64,000 nt of DNA, taken from the NCBI RefSeq assembly GCF_014779595.1, contig NZ_JACXZT010000019.1, forward strand, positions 411,185 through 475,184, written 5' to 3'. The notes under the pieces were generated by a model. That model saw only the letters and a program-made list of their open reading frames with translations. It ran no database searches and was not told the origin of the DNA. Source of the DNA: Halomonas sp. ML-15 (GTDB taxonomy: Bacteria > Pseudomonadota > Gammaproteobacteria > Pseudomonadales > Halomonadaceae). Position numbers and translations under genes: made by a program. Shown here piece by piece: positions 1-8,143 of the stretch. Position 1 is the stretch's first letter, and each line of letters begins with the position of its first letter.

Positions 1-118
1 GGCTCCTTGGCGGACTTATTATTGTCGAGTTGCGTTAGGGGTAACCCCACTTAGCAGAATGGGTCGGGGTATGAGTTTTGTATATTGAATAGTTTTTAAC
101 TTGTGTTTTACTTTATAA
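1..118. other. Upstream region of the LysR gene
   Basis: Non-coding, AT-rich leader with no clear ribosome binding site and no convincing promoter hexamers. It should hold the regulator's own promoter. The upstream gene lies outside the window. Confidence 0.4.
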
Positions 119-1018
119 ATGAATCCGAGCATCCAGCAGCTGCGTGCCTTCGTTGCCGCGGCACAGTCATCCAGCCTCGCCGAGGCTAGCGAGCGCATTC
201 ACCTCTCCCAGCCGGCGATCTCCATCGCCCTGCGCAAACTGGAAGAGACGGTGGGCGGTGCCCTGTTCTCACGCGCCACGCGCCAGCTCACCCTGACACC
301 GGAAGGTGACGCCTTCCTGCCGGTGGCGATACGGCTGCTGCATGACTGGTCGGAAGCTTTCGAGGACCTGGAAGAGCGCTTTTCCAAGCAGCGCGGCAAG
401 GTGACGGTCGCCGCCCTGCCCACCTTGGCAGCAGGACTGCTACCCGCCATCATCGCGACCTTTCACGACCGCTACCCGCGTATCAACCTGAGTCTTCACG
501 ATGTGCTGGCCGAGCAGGTCAGTCAGATGGTGAGCGAGGGTCGCGCCGACCTGGGCTTGTCGGTGGTGCCGCACGACGCCGAGGAGCTGGCCTTTACACC
601 GGTGTTGGAAGATCGCTATGTCGCCGTCTGCCCCAGCGGGCATCCTCTCCTGGAGCAGCAAAGCGTCGAGTGGAAGCAGCTGGCCGGTCACCCGTTCATC
701 GGTATCAACCGTTTATCCAGTTCACGCCAGGATATCGACCGCATCATGGCTGACGTCGGCGCGCCGCTGGATATTCTCTGTGATGCCAGCCAGATTGCCA
801 CCGTGGGCCGCATGGTGGCCGCGGGGCTCGGCATCAGCGTACTGCCGCAGCTGAGCTTTCGGCAGATCGCCACCGGGGGCATCGACTACCGGCCGCTGAT
901 CTCACCAGACGTCAAACGACCGCTGGGCATCGTCATGCGGCGTCGTCACGCGCCATCGGCTGCCGCCGCTGCGCTACAGTCGCTGATCATGGAACACGTC
1001 GAAGCGGGATGGCGGTGA
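119..1018 (+). CDS. LysR-family transcriptional regulator
   Basis: 299 aa, the usual LysR length. Residues 1-60 form the winged helix-turn-helix (QLRAFVAAAQSSSLAEAS, then SQPAISIALRKLE), and residues about 90-295 the periplasmic-binding-protein-like effector domain. The ligand is unknown. A GNAT gene follows on the same strand and the formamidase genes lie convergently beyond it; neither is a proven target. The ATG chosen is the only one that keeps the full DNA-binding domain. Confidence 0.9.
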   Translation: MNPSIQQLRAFVAAAQSSSLAEASERIHLSQPAISIALRKLEETVGGALFSRATRQLTLTPEGDAFLPVAIRLLHDWSEAFEDLEERFSKQRGKVTVAALPTLAAGLLPAIIATFHDRYPRINLSLHDVLAEQVSQMVSEGRADLGLSVVPHDAEELAFTPVLEDRYVAVCPSGHPLLEQQSVEWKQLAGHPFIGINRLSSSRQDIDRIMADVGAPLDILCDASQIATVGRMVAAGLGISVLPQLSFRQIATGGIDYRPLISPDVKRPLGIVMRRRHAPSAAAAALQSLIMEHVEAGWR

Positions 1019-1091
1019 AGGGGGCTGTCGGCCCTTGTGCGTCAGCGGGGTGACTGGTCAAAATAGTCGGCTGCCATCATCGAGAGTTCGC

Positions 1092-1577
1092 ATGGATATT
1101 ACCCCGATTACCCGCGACGACTTCCGGGCCTTTTGGCCGACCTTCCAGGCCATCGTCGAGGCGCAGGAGACCTACGCCTTCGACCCGAACATGGATTTCG
1201 ATAGCGCCTGGCGGCTGTGGTGCGAGCTTCCCCAGTTCACCTTCGTCGTCAAGCAGGACGGCGAGCTGCTCGGCTCCTACTACCTCAAGCCCAACGCCGC
1301 CGGGCCCGGCGACCATATCTGCAACTGCGGCTATATGGTCACCCCCCAGGCCCGCGGCAAGGGCGTGGCGCGCGCCATGTGCGAGCACTCCCAGCGGGTC
1401 GCCATCGATGCCGGCTACCTGGCCATGCAGTTCAACGCCGTGGTGGCCACCAACGAGGTGGCCATTCGCCTATGGCAGAAGCTCGGCTTCGAGATCATCG
1501 GCACGGTGCCGGGCGGCTACCGCCACCGCGAGCTGGGGCTGGTGGATACCCGCATCATGTACAAGGCGCTACGCTAG
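1092..1577 (+). CDS. GNAT family N-acetyltransferase
   Basis: 161 aa. The acetyl-CoA binding motif A is visible as VTPQARGKGVARAMCEHS at about residues 80-97, followed by the NEVAIRLWQKLGFEIIGTVP motif typical of GNAT enzymes. The open frame extends 19 codons upstream, but MDITPITRDDFRAF is the normal N-terminus of this subfamily, so that ATG is preferred. The substrate cannot be told from sequence. It follows the LysR gene by about 70 bp and may be co-transcribed with it. Confidence 0.85.
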   Translation: MDITPITRDDFRAFWPTFQAIVEAQETYAFDPNMDFDSAWRLWCELPQFTFVVKQDGELLGSYYLKPNAAGPGDHICNCGYMVTPQARGKGVARAMCEHSQRVAIDAGYLAMQFNAVVATNEVAIRLWQKLGFEIIGTVPGGYRHRELGLVDTRIMYKALR

Positions 1578-1608
1578 CCGGGCCCAGGGCCCGGCCGTCT
1601 ACTGCCAC

Positions 1609-1941
1609 TTAGTGGCTGATCATCCAGGGACGTGCCGACGGAAACATCTTGTTGCCTTCGGCGGTATAGAAGACCATCGGCTTACGCTTGTCATGATGAC
1701 ACCCTCCCTGCTCCCGCTCGCTCAGTGCGTTGCCGTGTCGCGGTTCATGTGCGGCGCGCTCGTTGCGGGCCATGGCCTGGCGCCTCTCCGGCGCCATGTC
1801 CAGCAAGTGCGGGGGCACCAGCAGCACACGAGGTGACAGCGCCTGGCAACTTGGACAAGGCCAGGCCTCACCCGACGCGCTGATGGGGATCAGTTCATGA
1901 AACAGGCCATGCTCGGCGCACTTGTAGTCGTACAGTGGCAT
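1609..1941 (-). CDS. fmdB: FmdB-type zinc-ribbon protein
   Basis: 110 aa from the internal start MPLYDYKCAEHG. The N-terminal FmdB zinc ribbon has CxxHG-type spacing (YKCAEHGLFHEL) and a second CPSC knuckle at about residue 29. The C-terminal half is polar and unlike other families. FmdB proteins are proposed regulators of formamidase expression in methylotrophs; the biochemical role is unproven. It lies 47 bp downstream of fmdA on the same strand, which supports an fmdA-fmdB transcription unit. Confidence 0.8.
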   Translation of the reverse strand: MPLYDYKCAEHGLFHELIPISASGEAWPCPSCQALSPRVLLVPPHLLDMAPERRQAMARNERAAHEPRHGNALSEREQGGCHHDKRKPMVFYTAEGNKMFPSARPWMISH

Positions 1942-1988
1942 GAGTGACTCCTTCACTTCGATCATTCATGGCAGTGGCGTTGACCGCG

Positions 1989-3218
1989 TCACTTGTCCTT
2001 AGCCAGTGGCAGGTCGATGTTGCCCTTTACGTGCTGCTTGGGCCCATCGGCATTGGGCTTTACATCGAACTCGAAGATATCGGTGGGCAACCACAGGGTG
2101 GCGCAGGCATTGGGAATGTCCACCACACCGCTAATATGCCCTTGGACAGGGGCACAGCCCAATAGCGAGTAGGCCTGGGCACCGCTATAACCGAACTTCT
2201 TGAGATACTCGATGGCGTTGAGCACCGCCTGGCGGTAGGCCACGTGCACGTCGAGATAGTGCTGTTTGCCCTGCTCATCCACCGAGACGCCTTCAAAGAT
2301 AAGGTAGTCGTCGTATTTCGGGGTCATCGGGCTGGGCTTGAAGATAGGGTTCTTGATGGCGTACTTGGACATGCCATCCTTGATGAGCTCCACTCGTAGG
2401 TGAATCCAGCCCGCCATTTCGATGGCACCACAGAACGTGATCTCCCCATCTCCTTGGCTGAAGTGCAGATCGCCTACCGAAAGCCCACCATCCTTCACGT
2501 AGACCGGGAAGTAGATCTTGGAGCCCCGTGACAGGTCCTTGATATCGCAGTTACCGCCATGTTCGCGAGGCGGCACAGTACGCGCCCCCTCCTCGGCCGC
2601 TCGCCTCTTGGCCTCCCCGCTCAGCTTGCCCATGTGCGCGGTGTCGGCATAGGGCAGGGTGGCGAGTGCAGGCACTCGTTCAGGGGCGCTATCGAACAGC
2701 GCCTTCTCACGCTTGTTCCACTCTTCCAGCATCTCCTTGGATGGCAGGCATCCGATCAATCCCGGATGGATCAGACCAGCGAACTCGACTCCGGGTATGT
2801 GCCGCGACTTGGTGAACATGCCATTGAAGTCCCAGACAGACTTTTGGGCTTCGGGAAAGTGCTCAGTGAGAAATCCACCACCATTCTGCTTGGAAAAGAA
2901 GCCATTGAAGCCCCACTGACTCTCTTGGAAGGTACCGATATCGAGAATGTCCACCACTAGCAGATCGCCAGGCTCGGCGCCTTCCACCCCCACCGGCCCG
3001 GATAGAAAGTGAACCTGAGTCAAATCCACATCACGCACATCCGAGGCATCATCATTGTTATGGATCTGCCCTCCGGTCCAGTCATGACACTCCACGATGA
3101 AGTCGTCACCAGGCTTGACCATGGCCGCCATAGGGATATCGGGATGCCAGCGGTTGTGGATGCTTTCGTTCTCGTAGGGTGGCTTATCGAGGTCGATCTT
3201 GATGATGGGCTCGGCCAT
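1989..3218 (-). CDS. fmdA: Formamidase (acetamidase/formamidase family)
   Basis: 409 aa, close to the usual ~407 aa of FmdA. It hydrolyses formamide or short amides to ammonia and the acid, in the cytosol. Visible family motifs are the N-terminal HNRWHPDIP, VECHDWTGGQI, GDLHFSQGDGE and the C-terminal YSLLGCAPVQGHISGVVDIPN. The start is set by a strong AGGAGTTG ribosome site 6 nt before ATG; a 32-codon upstream extension is not family-like. As an ammonia-releasing enzyme it fits the neighbouring nitrogen-assimilation genes. Confidence 0.93.
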   Translation of the reverse strand: MAEPIIKIDLDKPPYENESIHNRWHPDIPMAAMVKPGDDFIVECHDWTGGQIHNNDDASDVRDVDLTQVHFLSGPVGVEGAEPGDLLVVDILDIGTFQESQWGFNGFFSKQNGGGFLTEHFPEAQKSVWDFNGMFTKSRHIPGVEFAGLIHPGLIGCLPSKEMLEEWNKREKALFDSAPERVPALATLPYADTAHMGKLSGEAKRRAAEEGARTVPPREHGGNCDIKDLSRGSKIYFPVYVKDGGLSVGDLHFSQGDGEITFCGAIEMAGWIHLRVELIKDGMSKYAIKNPIFKPSPMTPKYDDYLIFEGVSVDEQGKQHYLDVHVAYRQAVLNAIEYLKKFGYSGAQAYSLLGCAPVQGHISGVVDIPNACATLWLPTDIFEFDVKPNADGPKQHVKGNIDLPLAKDK

Positions 3219-3328
3219 GGGACAACTCCTCATGTTGTAGGTGTTGTAGCGTCGATTGCGCAATCGGCTGCCAAGGTAACGGCAGCCCCGCCTGCCCCTT
3301 TCACTATAGGCCAATCGCTCAATTTTAC

Positions 3329-4234
3329 TTAGGCGACACCTACCACTTCACCTCGTGCCCCAACCGCGGGGCTAGTGGCCACCATGCGCACCACGCTGCC
3401 CACCACGATCAGGCACGGCGAGGGCAGCGGTTGCTCCGCTAGCCGCGCCGGCATATCCGCCAGGCTGCCGATCAGCGACTGCTGCTCAGGCTTGCTGGCG
3501 TTGGCCACCAGCATGATCGGCCAGTCGTCGGGCAGCCCGGCGTCGCGCAGTCCGGCACAGATGGCAGACACCTTGGAGAGTCCCATATAGAACACCAGCG
3601 TCTCGTCGCGGCGCGCCAGCGAGGCCCAGTCCGGCGTGCCATCCTCGCGGCATAGCTGGGCCGTGACGAAGCGCAGCTGCTGGGCATGGCCGCGGTCGGT
3701 GAGCGGAATGCCCATGCTCGCCGCGGCGGCCGAGGCGGCGGTAATCCCGGGCACGATCTCGGCGGGCACCTGGGCCTGCGCCAGGGCGGCCAGCTCCTCC
3801 CCCATGCGCCCGAATACCCCAGGGTCGCCGCCCTTGAGGCGTACCACCGACTTGCCCTCGGTAGCCAGCTTCACCATCAGCGCGCCGATCTCGGCCTGGG
3901 GCACGCTGTGGTGGCCGCGCGCCTTGCCCACGTAGTAGCGCTCACGGCCGGCTGGGATCAGCGCCAGCACCTCCTCCTCCACCAGGCGGTCGTAGACCAC
4001 CGCATCGGCCTGCTGCAGCAGCCGCGCGGCCTTGAGGGTCAGCAGCTCAACATCGCCGCTGCCGGCGCCGACCAGGTAGACCTTGCCCGGGCGGCACTCG
4101 CCGCGCAGCGCCACGCCGGGCGTGGCGTCAGAGGACTCACCGCCGAGCGTGGTGAAGTAGCGCGTCATGCGCTGGCTGAGGCGGACCAGGGCATCAGGCC
4201 ACTTGGGTTTCAGGGGTCGGCTTGGCGCGCTCAT
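3329..4234 (-). CDS. cobA: Uroporphyrinogen-III C-methyltransferase
   Basis: 301 aa SUMT. It makes precorrin-2 from uroporphyrinogen III with two S-adenosylmethionines, the first step to siroheme, the cofactor of the NirB encoded nearby. Motifs are VYLVGAGSGDVELLTLKA at about residue 50, then VVRLKGGDPGVFGR and PGITAASAAAASMGIPLTDR. About 45 extra N-terminal residues precede the catalytic domain. The chosen ATG has GAGGAG upstream and lies inside the 3' end of nasA (41 bp overlap), indicating translational coupling. Confidence 0.93.
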   Translation of the reverse strand: MSAPSRPLKPKWPDALVRLSQRMTRYFTTLGGESSDATPGVALRGECRPGKVYLVGAGSGDVELLTLKAARLLQQADAVVYDRLVEEEVLALIPAGRERYYVGKARGHHSVPQAEIGALMVKLATEGKSVVRLKGGDPGVFGRMGEELAALAQAQVPAEIVPGITAASAAAASMGIPLTDRGHAQQLRFVTAQLCREDGTPDWASLARRDETLVFYMGLSKVSAICAGLRDAGLPDDWPIMLVANASKPEQQSLIGSLADMPARLAEQPLPSPCLIVVGSVVRMVATSPAVGARGEVVGVA

Positions 4235-6953
4235 GGCTGCGCTCCTCTTCAATCAGGGATTTGAGTTCGGGAATACAGCTGCCGCACTGGGTGCCGCAGG
4301 CGAGCCGGGCGCCCAGCGCCTCGACGCTGGCATCACCGCTGCGAATGGCGGAGACGATCGCCTTCTGGCCGACCTGGTGACAGCTGCAGATGGTGGGGCC
4401 GGTATCGGCGGCGCCATCGTCGCAGCCGGCCAGCAGCCGACGGCGATGGGTGTCGCTCAGCTCGGCGTCATTGAAGCGCTGCTCGAGCCAAGCCAGGCCG
4501 GGCAGCTCGGCGGGCGGGCCGACCATGACCCACCAGCACAGTTGCCCGTCCCGCACCGCCGCGGCGCGCAGTCGCCCATCGCCGGCATCCTCGCACCACA
4601 GCGTCGCCGCCTCGGGCAGCCAGGCCGCCAGGCGCTCGAGCCAGTCGTGCTCGACTCGCCCGCTGGCCAGCTGCCAGCGCTGGCAGCCGCGCATGGGAAT
4701 GCGCGCCCAGTAGTCGCTCTCGCACCAGGGCGCCGAGTCACTTAGTTCGTCGCTGAGCTCTTCGCTGACTAACAGAGTGGCCTCCCAGGCGGTGCTCATT
4801 GGGGCCAGGGCCACGGCGCCGTGCTTGGACTCCGGTTGCCCAGAGAGCGGATCGGTGTAGCCGCTGATCAGGGCGCCGCTGCGCGCTTGCTTGGTGAAGC
4901 GGTCGCTCCAGTGCATCGGCACGAACACCTCGCCGCGCCGCTGCGCGTTGGCCACCCGCACCCGGGCGCGATACTCACCGGCCGCGCTGCTCAGCACCGC
5001 CAGGCGCTGGTCGGCGACGCCGTAGGCCAGCGCATCGTCGGGATGTACTTCAATAAACGGCTCAGCGCGATGATTCATCAAACGCGGGGCGCGCGCGGTG
5101 CGGGTCATGGTGTGCCACTGGTCGCGAATGCGCCCGGTATTGAGGCGCAATGGCCGCTCCGCACTCAGGCGCTGCTCGGGGCCGCGCGGGGTGATCGGCA
5201 CCAGCCGCGCCAGGCCGTTATCGGTGGCGAAGTGGCCATCCTCGAACAGCCGCGCGGTGCCCTGCGGCGCCTGGGCGGTGACCGGCCACTGGATCGGCGC
5301 CAGGGCGTCGTAGCCGGCGCGATCGAGGCCCGCCAGGCCGGAGATATCGAACAGCCGCCGGGCGCCCGGGATCTCGGCGGCATTCTCGAAGCCGGAGAGC
5401 CGGGCATGCTCGTCGAAGATCTCGCTGGGGTGTTCGTAGGCGAAGGCCTCGCCATAGCCGAGCCGCTTGGCGACCTCGCACATGATCCACCAGTCGTGGC
5501 GCGCCTCCCCGGGGGGCGGCAGCAGGCCGCGCTGGCGCGAAATGCAGCGCTCGGAGTTGGTCACGGTGCCGTCCTTCTCCGACCAGCTCGAGGCCGGCAG
5601 CACGATATCGGCGTAGGCCAGCAGGTCGGTGTCGGTGACGCACTCGGAGACGATCACCAGCGGGCACTTGGCCAGCGCCGCGCGCACCCGGGCGGCATCC
5701 GGCAGGCTCACCGCCGGGTTGGTGGCCATCACCCACAGCGCCTGGACCTCGCCGCGCTCGATGGCGCTGAACAGCTCGACGGCCTTATGCCCCGGGCCCT
5801 CGGGCAGGGTCGGCGTCAGCGACGCGGTGCGCCAGAAGCGGGTCACCCGATCGATGGCGCCGGGGGTGTGATAGTCCATATGCGCGGCTAGCTGGTTGGC
5901 CAGCCCGCCCACTTCGCGTCCGCCCATGGCGTTGGGCTGGCCGGTGATGGAGAAGGGCCCCGCGCCGGGCAGGCCCAGCTTGCCGCCGGCCAGGTGGCAG
6001 TTGATGATCGCGTTGCACTTGTCGGTGCCGCTGGAGGACTGGTTGACGCCCTGAGAGTAGAGGGTGACCACGTGCAGCTGGCTGGCGAACCAGTAGTAGA
6101 AGGTCTCCAGCGCCTCGGCGTCGAGGTCGCAGTCGGCGGCCACCGACTCGAGGTCGCTGGCCTCCTCGCGGGCCGCGGCCAGCGCCTCGTCGAAGCCCTG
6201 GGTATGGCGCGCCAGATAGAGCTTGTCCAGTTTACGTTTGGTCGCCATCCAGCTCAGCAGGCCATTGAACAGGCGCGCGTCGCTGCCGGGCTTGAGGCCC
6301 AGGTAGAGGTCGGCGATCTCGCAGCTATCGGTGACCCTTGGATCGATCACCACCACCCGCATCAGCGGATTACGGGTCTTGGCCACCTTGATGCGCTGAT
6401 AGAGCACCGGATGGTTCCAGGCCAGGTTCGAGCCCACCAGCACCACCAGCTCGGCCTCCTCAAGGTCCTCGTAGCAGCACGGCACCGCATCGGCGCCGAA
6501 GGCGCGCTTGTAGCCGGCCACCGCCGAGGCCATGCACAGCCGCGAGTTGGTATCCAGATGAGGCGTGGCGAGAAACCCCTTGAATAGCTTGTTGGCGACG
6601 TAGTAGTCCTCGGTCAGCAGCTGGCCGGAGAGATAGGCCGCCAGCGCCTGATTGCCATGTTCACTGCGGATCGCCGTCAGGCGGCTGGCCACGGTATCCA
6701 GGGCCGTGTCCCAGTCGACCTCGGCGCCGTCCACCCGTGGCCGGGTCAGACGCCCCTGCTGACCCAGGGTCTCATGCAATGCCGAGCCCTTGACGCACAG
6801 GCGGCCATAGTTGGCGGGGTGCTGGCGATCGCCTTCCACGGCGGTGATCGCCCCGTCCTCGAGGGTTGCGGTCACGCCACAGCCCACCCCACAGTAGGGG
6901 CAGGTGGTCTGTGCTTGACCGCATATCGGCGCTGAATCATCGGCCTGGTACAT
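4194..6953 (-). CDS. nasA: Assimilatory nitrate reductase catalytic subunit
   Basis: 919 aa cytoplasmic molybdopterin enzyme reducing nitrate to nitrite. The N-terminal 4Fe-4S motif CPYCGVGCGV with a fourth Cys in GRLCVKG lies at residues about 18-60. Mo-bis-MGD domains follow, and a C-terminal BFD-like [2Fe-2S] domain (CSCHQVGQ ... CGTQCGSCIPEL) spans about residues 850-905. The start MYQADDS follows a leader with a terminator and ANTAR hairpins; a 16-codon upstream extension would run into that terminator. cobA overlaps its 3' end. Electrons probably come from the FAD reductase encoded at 9429. Confidence 0.96.
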   Translation of the reverse strand: MYQADDSAPICGQAQTTCPYCGVGCGVTATLEDGAITAVEGDRQHPANYGRLCVKGSALHETLGQQGRLTRPRVDGAEVDWDTALDTVASRLTAIRSEHGNQALAAYLSGQLLTEDYYVANKLFKGFLATPHLDTNSRLCMASAVAGYKRAFGADAVPCCYEDLEEAELVVLVGSNLAWNHPVLYQRIKVAKTRNPLMRVVVIDPRVTDSCEIADLYLGLKPGSDARLFNGLLSWMATKRKLDKLYLARHTQGFDEALAAAREEASDLESVAADCDLDAEALETFYYWFASQLHVVTLYSQGVNQSSSGTDKCNAIINCHLAGGKLGLPGAGPFSITGQPNAMGGREVGGLANQLAAHMDYHTPGAIDRVTRFWRTASLTPTLPEGPGHKAVELFSAIERGEVQALWVMATNPAVSLPDAARVRAALAKCPLVIVSECVTDTDLLAYADIVLPASSWSEKDGTVTNSERCISRQRGLLPPPGEARHDWWIMCEVAKRLGYGEAFAYEHPSEIFDEHARLSGFENAAEIPGARRLFDISGLAGLDRAGYDALAPIQWPVTAQAPQGTARLFEDGHFATDNGLARLVPITPRGPEQRLSAERPLRLNTGRIRDQWHTMTRTARAPRLMNHRAEPFIEVHPDDALAYGVADQRLAVLSSAAGEYRARVRVANAQRRGEVFVPMHWSDRFTKQARSGALISGYTDPLSGQPESKHGAVALAPMSTAWEATLLVSEELSDELSDSAPWCESDYWARIPMRGCQRWQLASGRVEHDWLERLAAWLPEAATLWCEDAGDGRLRAAAVRDGQLCWWVMVGPPAELPGLAWLEQRFNDAELSDTHRRRLLAGCDDGAADTGPTICSCHQVGQKAIVSAIRSGDASVEALGARLACGTQCGSCIPELKSLIEEERSHERAKPTPETQVA

Positions 6954-6993
6954 AGTGACTCCTCGTTTCGCCGCCGCCCGGGCAAGGGCGTTA

Positions 6994-7042
6994 AAACGCA
7001 AAAACGCCCACTATCGGCATCTGGGGATGTCGATAGTGGACG
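6994..7042 (-). terminator. Attenuator terminator in the nasA leader
   Basis: Read on the minus strand, the arm CGTCCACTATCG pairs with CGATAGTGGGCG across a 14-nt loop and is followed by TTTTTGCGTTTT, all within about 90 nt of the nasA start codon. A terminator inside a 5' leader means expression depends on antitermination, as in NasR/NasT-controlled nitrate operons. Confidence 0.85.
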
Positions 7043-7074
7043 TCGTTGTCGGGTGAGGACCGGCGCTGGCCCTC
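7039..7074 (-). promoter_or_regulatory. ANTAR (NasT) target hairpins in the nasA leader
   Basis: Two stem-loops in tandem precede the attenuator. P1 (7055-7074) has a 7-bp stem (one G-U) closing the hexaloop AGCGCC. P2 (7039-7050) has a 3-bp stem closing AACGAC and overlaps the terminator's 5' arm. Both loops carry A at position 1 and G at position 4, the ANTAR RNA signature. P2 is short, so P1 is the surer element. Confidence 0.7.
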
Positions 7075-7105
7075 GGTAATTGTCTATGCTCTAGGTAGTA
7101 AGTAA

Positions 7106-7121
7106 AGCAAACGCCATGCCA
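7106..7121 (-). promoter_or_regulatory. Sigma-54 promoter of nasA
   Basis: On the minus strand the sequence is TGGCATGGCGTTTGCT, matching TGGCAC-N5-TTGCT with exact GG-N10-GC spacing. It sits about 30 nt upstream of the first leader hairpin. The nirBD operon has an almost identical element, which argues against chance and for NtrC/RpoN nitrogen control. Confidence 0.75.
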
Positions 7122-7250
7122 GCTCGCTTCTGTGACGTCGCTGCGGCCGTGCAGGCCGGGCCTGACGGCCTACCGTCGGCACCACAGCGTGTCGCCAGAG
7201 AGAGCGCTGCTCGCACCATGGCATTGCACTTGGCCTTGGTTTTGCACCAG

Positions 7251-7256
7251 TATAAT
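7251..7256 (+). promoter_or_regulatory. Possible sigma-70 -10 box for nasT-nasS
   Basis: A perfect TATAAT on the plus strand with only a weak -35 (TTGGCC, 15 bp away, or TTGCAC, 21 bp away). It is the best candidate promoter for nasT, whose start codon lies about 290 bp further on, with a repeat element in between. Confidence 0.35.
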
Positions 7257-7334
7257 GCGGCGCAGCAGCCGGCTCAGGGACACGAAGCCGCCCCCTTTGC
7301 CTTGCCGCGCATGCGCCGCCCCGCCGGCCGCCGA

Positions 7335-7476
7335 GAGGGTGTTTACAAAAGAGGCGAACGAAGGCAAGACGAGGCAAAAATTGACGAGATAGCGGAGTTT
7401 ACGGGGGTGTAAATGAGCATATTGAGTCAATTTTTAACGACGTATTGTCGAGTGCAGCCCTTTTGGAGACGCCCTC
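7335..7476. repeat. 142-bp palindromic-ended repeat (MITE-like)
   Basis: The ends are 17-bp inverted repeats, GAGGGTGTTTACAAAAG and CTTTTGGAGACGCCCTC (14 of 17 matched). Inside is a second perfect inverted pair, AAAATTGAC and GTCAATTTT. No coding capacity is evident. It looks like a non-autonomous mobile or intergenic repeat, inserted between the likely nasT promoter and the nasT gene. Confidence 0.55.
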
Positions 7477-7549
7477 TGAGCCGCCGTGGAATAGATATTG
7501 CAATACCTTAAGTACGTGCGCCTCTACCACTGCAAGACGAGCCCACATC

Positions 7550-8143
7550 ATGCCCACAGCGCTTGACGTTCTACTGGTCGACGATGAAGAGGTGCGCGCC
7601 GCCATGGTCGAGGAGGCGCTCACCCGCGAGGGCCATCGGGTGATCTGCCACCTCAAGAGCCCTGCCAGCCTCAATGATATGGTGGCCCGACATCAGCCCG
7701 ACGTGGTGATCATCGATATGGAGTCGCCGGACCGCGATACCCTCGAGAGCATGACTCAGCTCAACCGCGAGAACCCGCGTCCGGTGGTGTTCTTCGCCGA
7801 CCATCACGACCCCGACACCATGCAGTCGGCGCTCAAGGCCGGGGTCAGTGCCTACGTGGTCGACGGTCTGGCCCAGGGGCGGGTCGAGCCGATCATCGAG
7901 GTCGCCATCGCCCGCTTCGAGGCGTTTCAGTCGATGCGCCAGGAGCTCGATCGTACCCGTACGCAGCTCACCGAGCGCAAGCGCATCGAGCGTGCCAAGG
8001 GGCTGCTGATGCGTCACCAGAGCTGTGACGAAGAGCAGGCCTACCAAATGCTGCGCAAGCTGGCCATGGACCGCAGCCAACGCATCGCCGAGGTCGCCAC
8101 AAGCGTCATCGACATCCTAGAACGACTAGAGAAAGGCTTATGA
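7550..8143 (+). CDS. nasT: ANTAR-domain antiterminator NasT
   Basis: 197 aa. Residues 1-120 form a response-regulator receiver-like domain (VLLVDDEEVRAAM, then the DVVIIDMESPD region). The C-terminal ANTAR RNA-binding domain begins at about residue 130 (QLTERKRIERAKGLLM ... SCDEEQAYQMLRKLAMD). It binds tandem hexaloop hairpins in leader RNA and blocks termination. The start MPTALDVLLVDDE is preferred over an upstream in-frame start 35 codons earlier that lies in the repeat-proximal region. nasS overlaps its stop by 4 bp. Its leader targets are visible before nasA and before the nir operon. Confidence 0.93.
   Translation: MPTALDVLLVDDEEVRAAMVEEALTREGHRVICHLKSPASLNDMVARHQPDVVIIDMESPDRDTLESMTQLNRENPRPVVFFADHHDPDTMQSALKAGVSAYVVDGLAQGRVEPIIEVAIARFEAFQSMRQELDRTRTQLTERKRIERAKGLLMRHQSCDEEQAYQMLRKLAMDRSQRIAEVATSVIDILERLEKGL

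Noticed and set aside
4821-5891. 356-codon plus-strand open frame antisense to nasA
   Set aside because: It is wholly inside the well-supported nasA gene; long antisense frames are expected in GC-rich DNA, and the peptide is Gly/Ala/Arg/His-rich low-complexity.
7201-7250. NtrC enhancer sites upstream of nasA
   Set aside because: Two TGCAC-type half-sites occur, but none forms a correctly spaced dyad, so no site is claimed although a sigma-54 promoter implies an enhancer.
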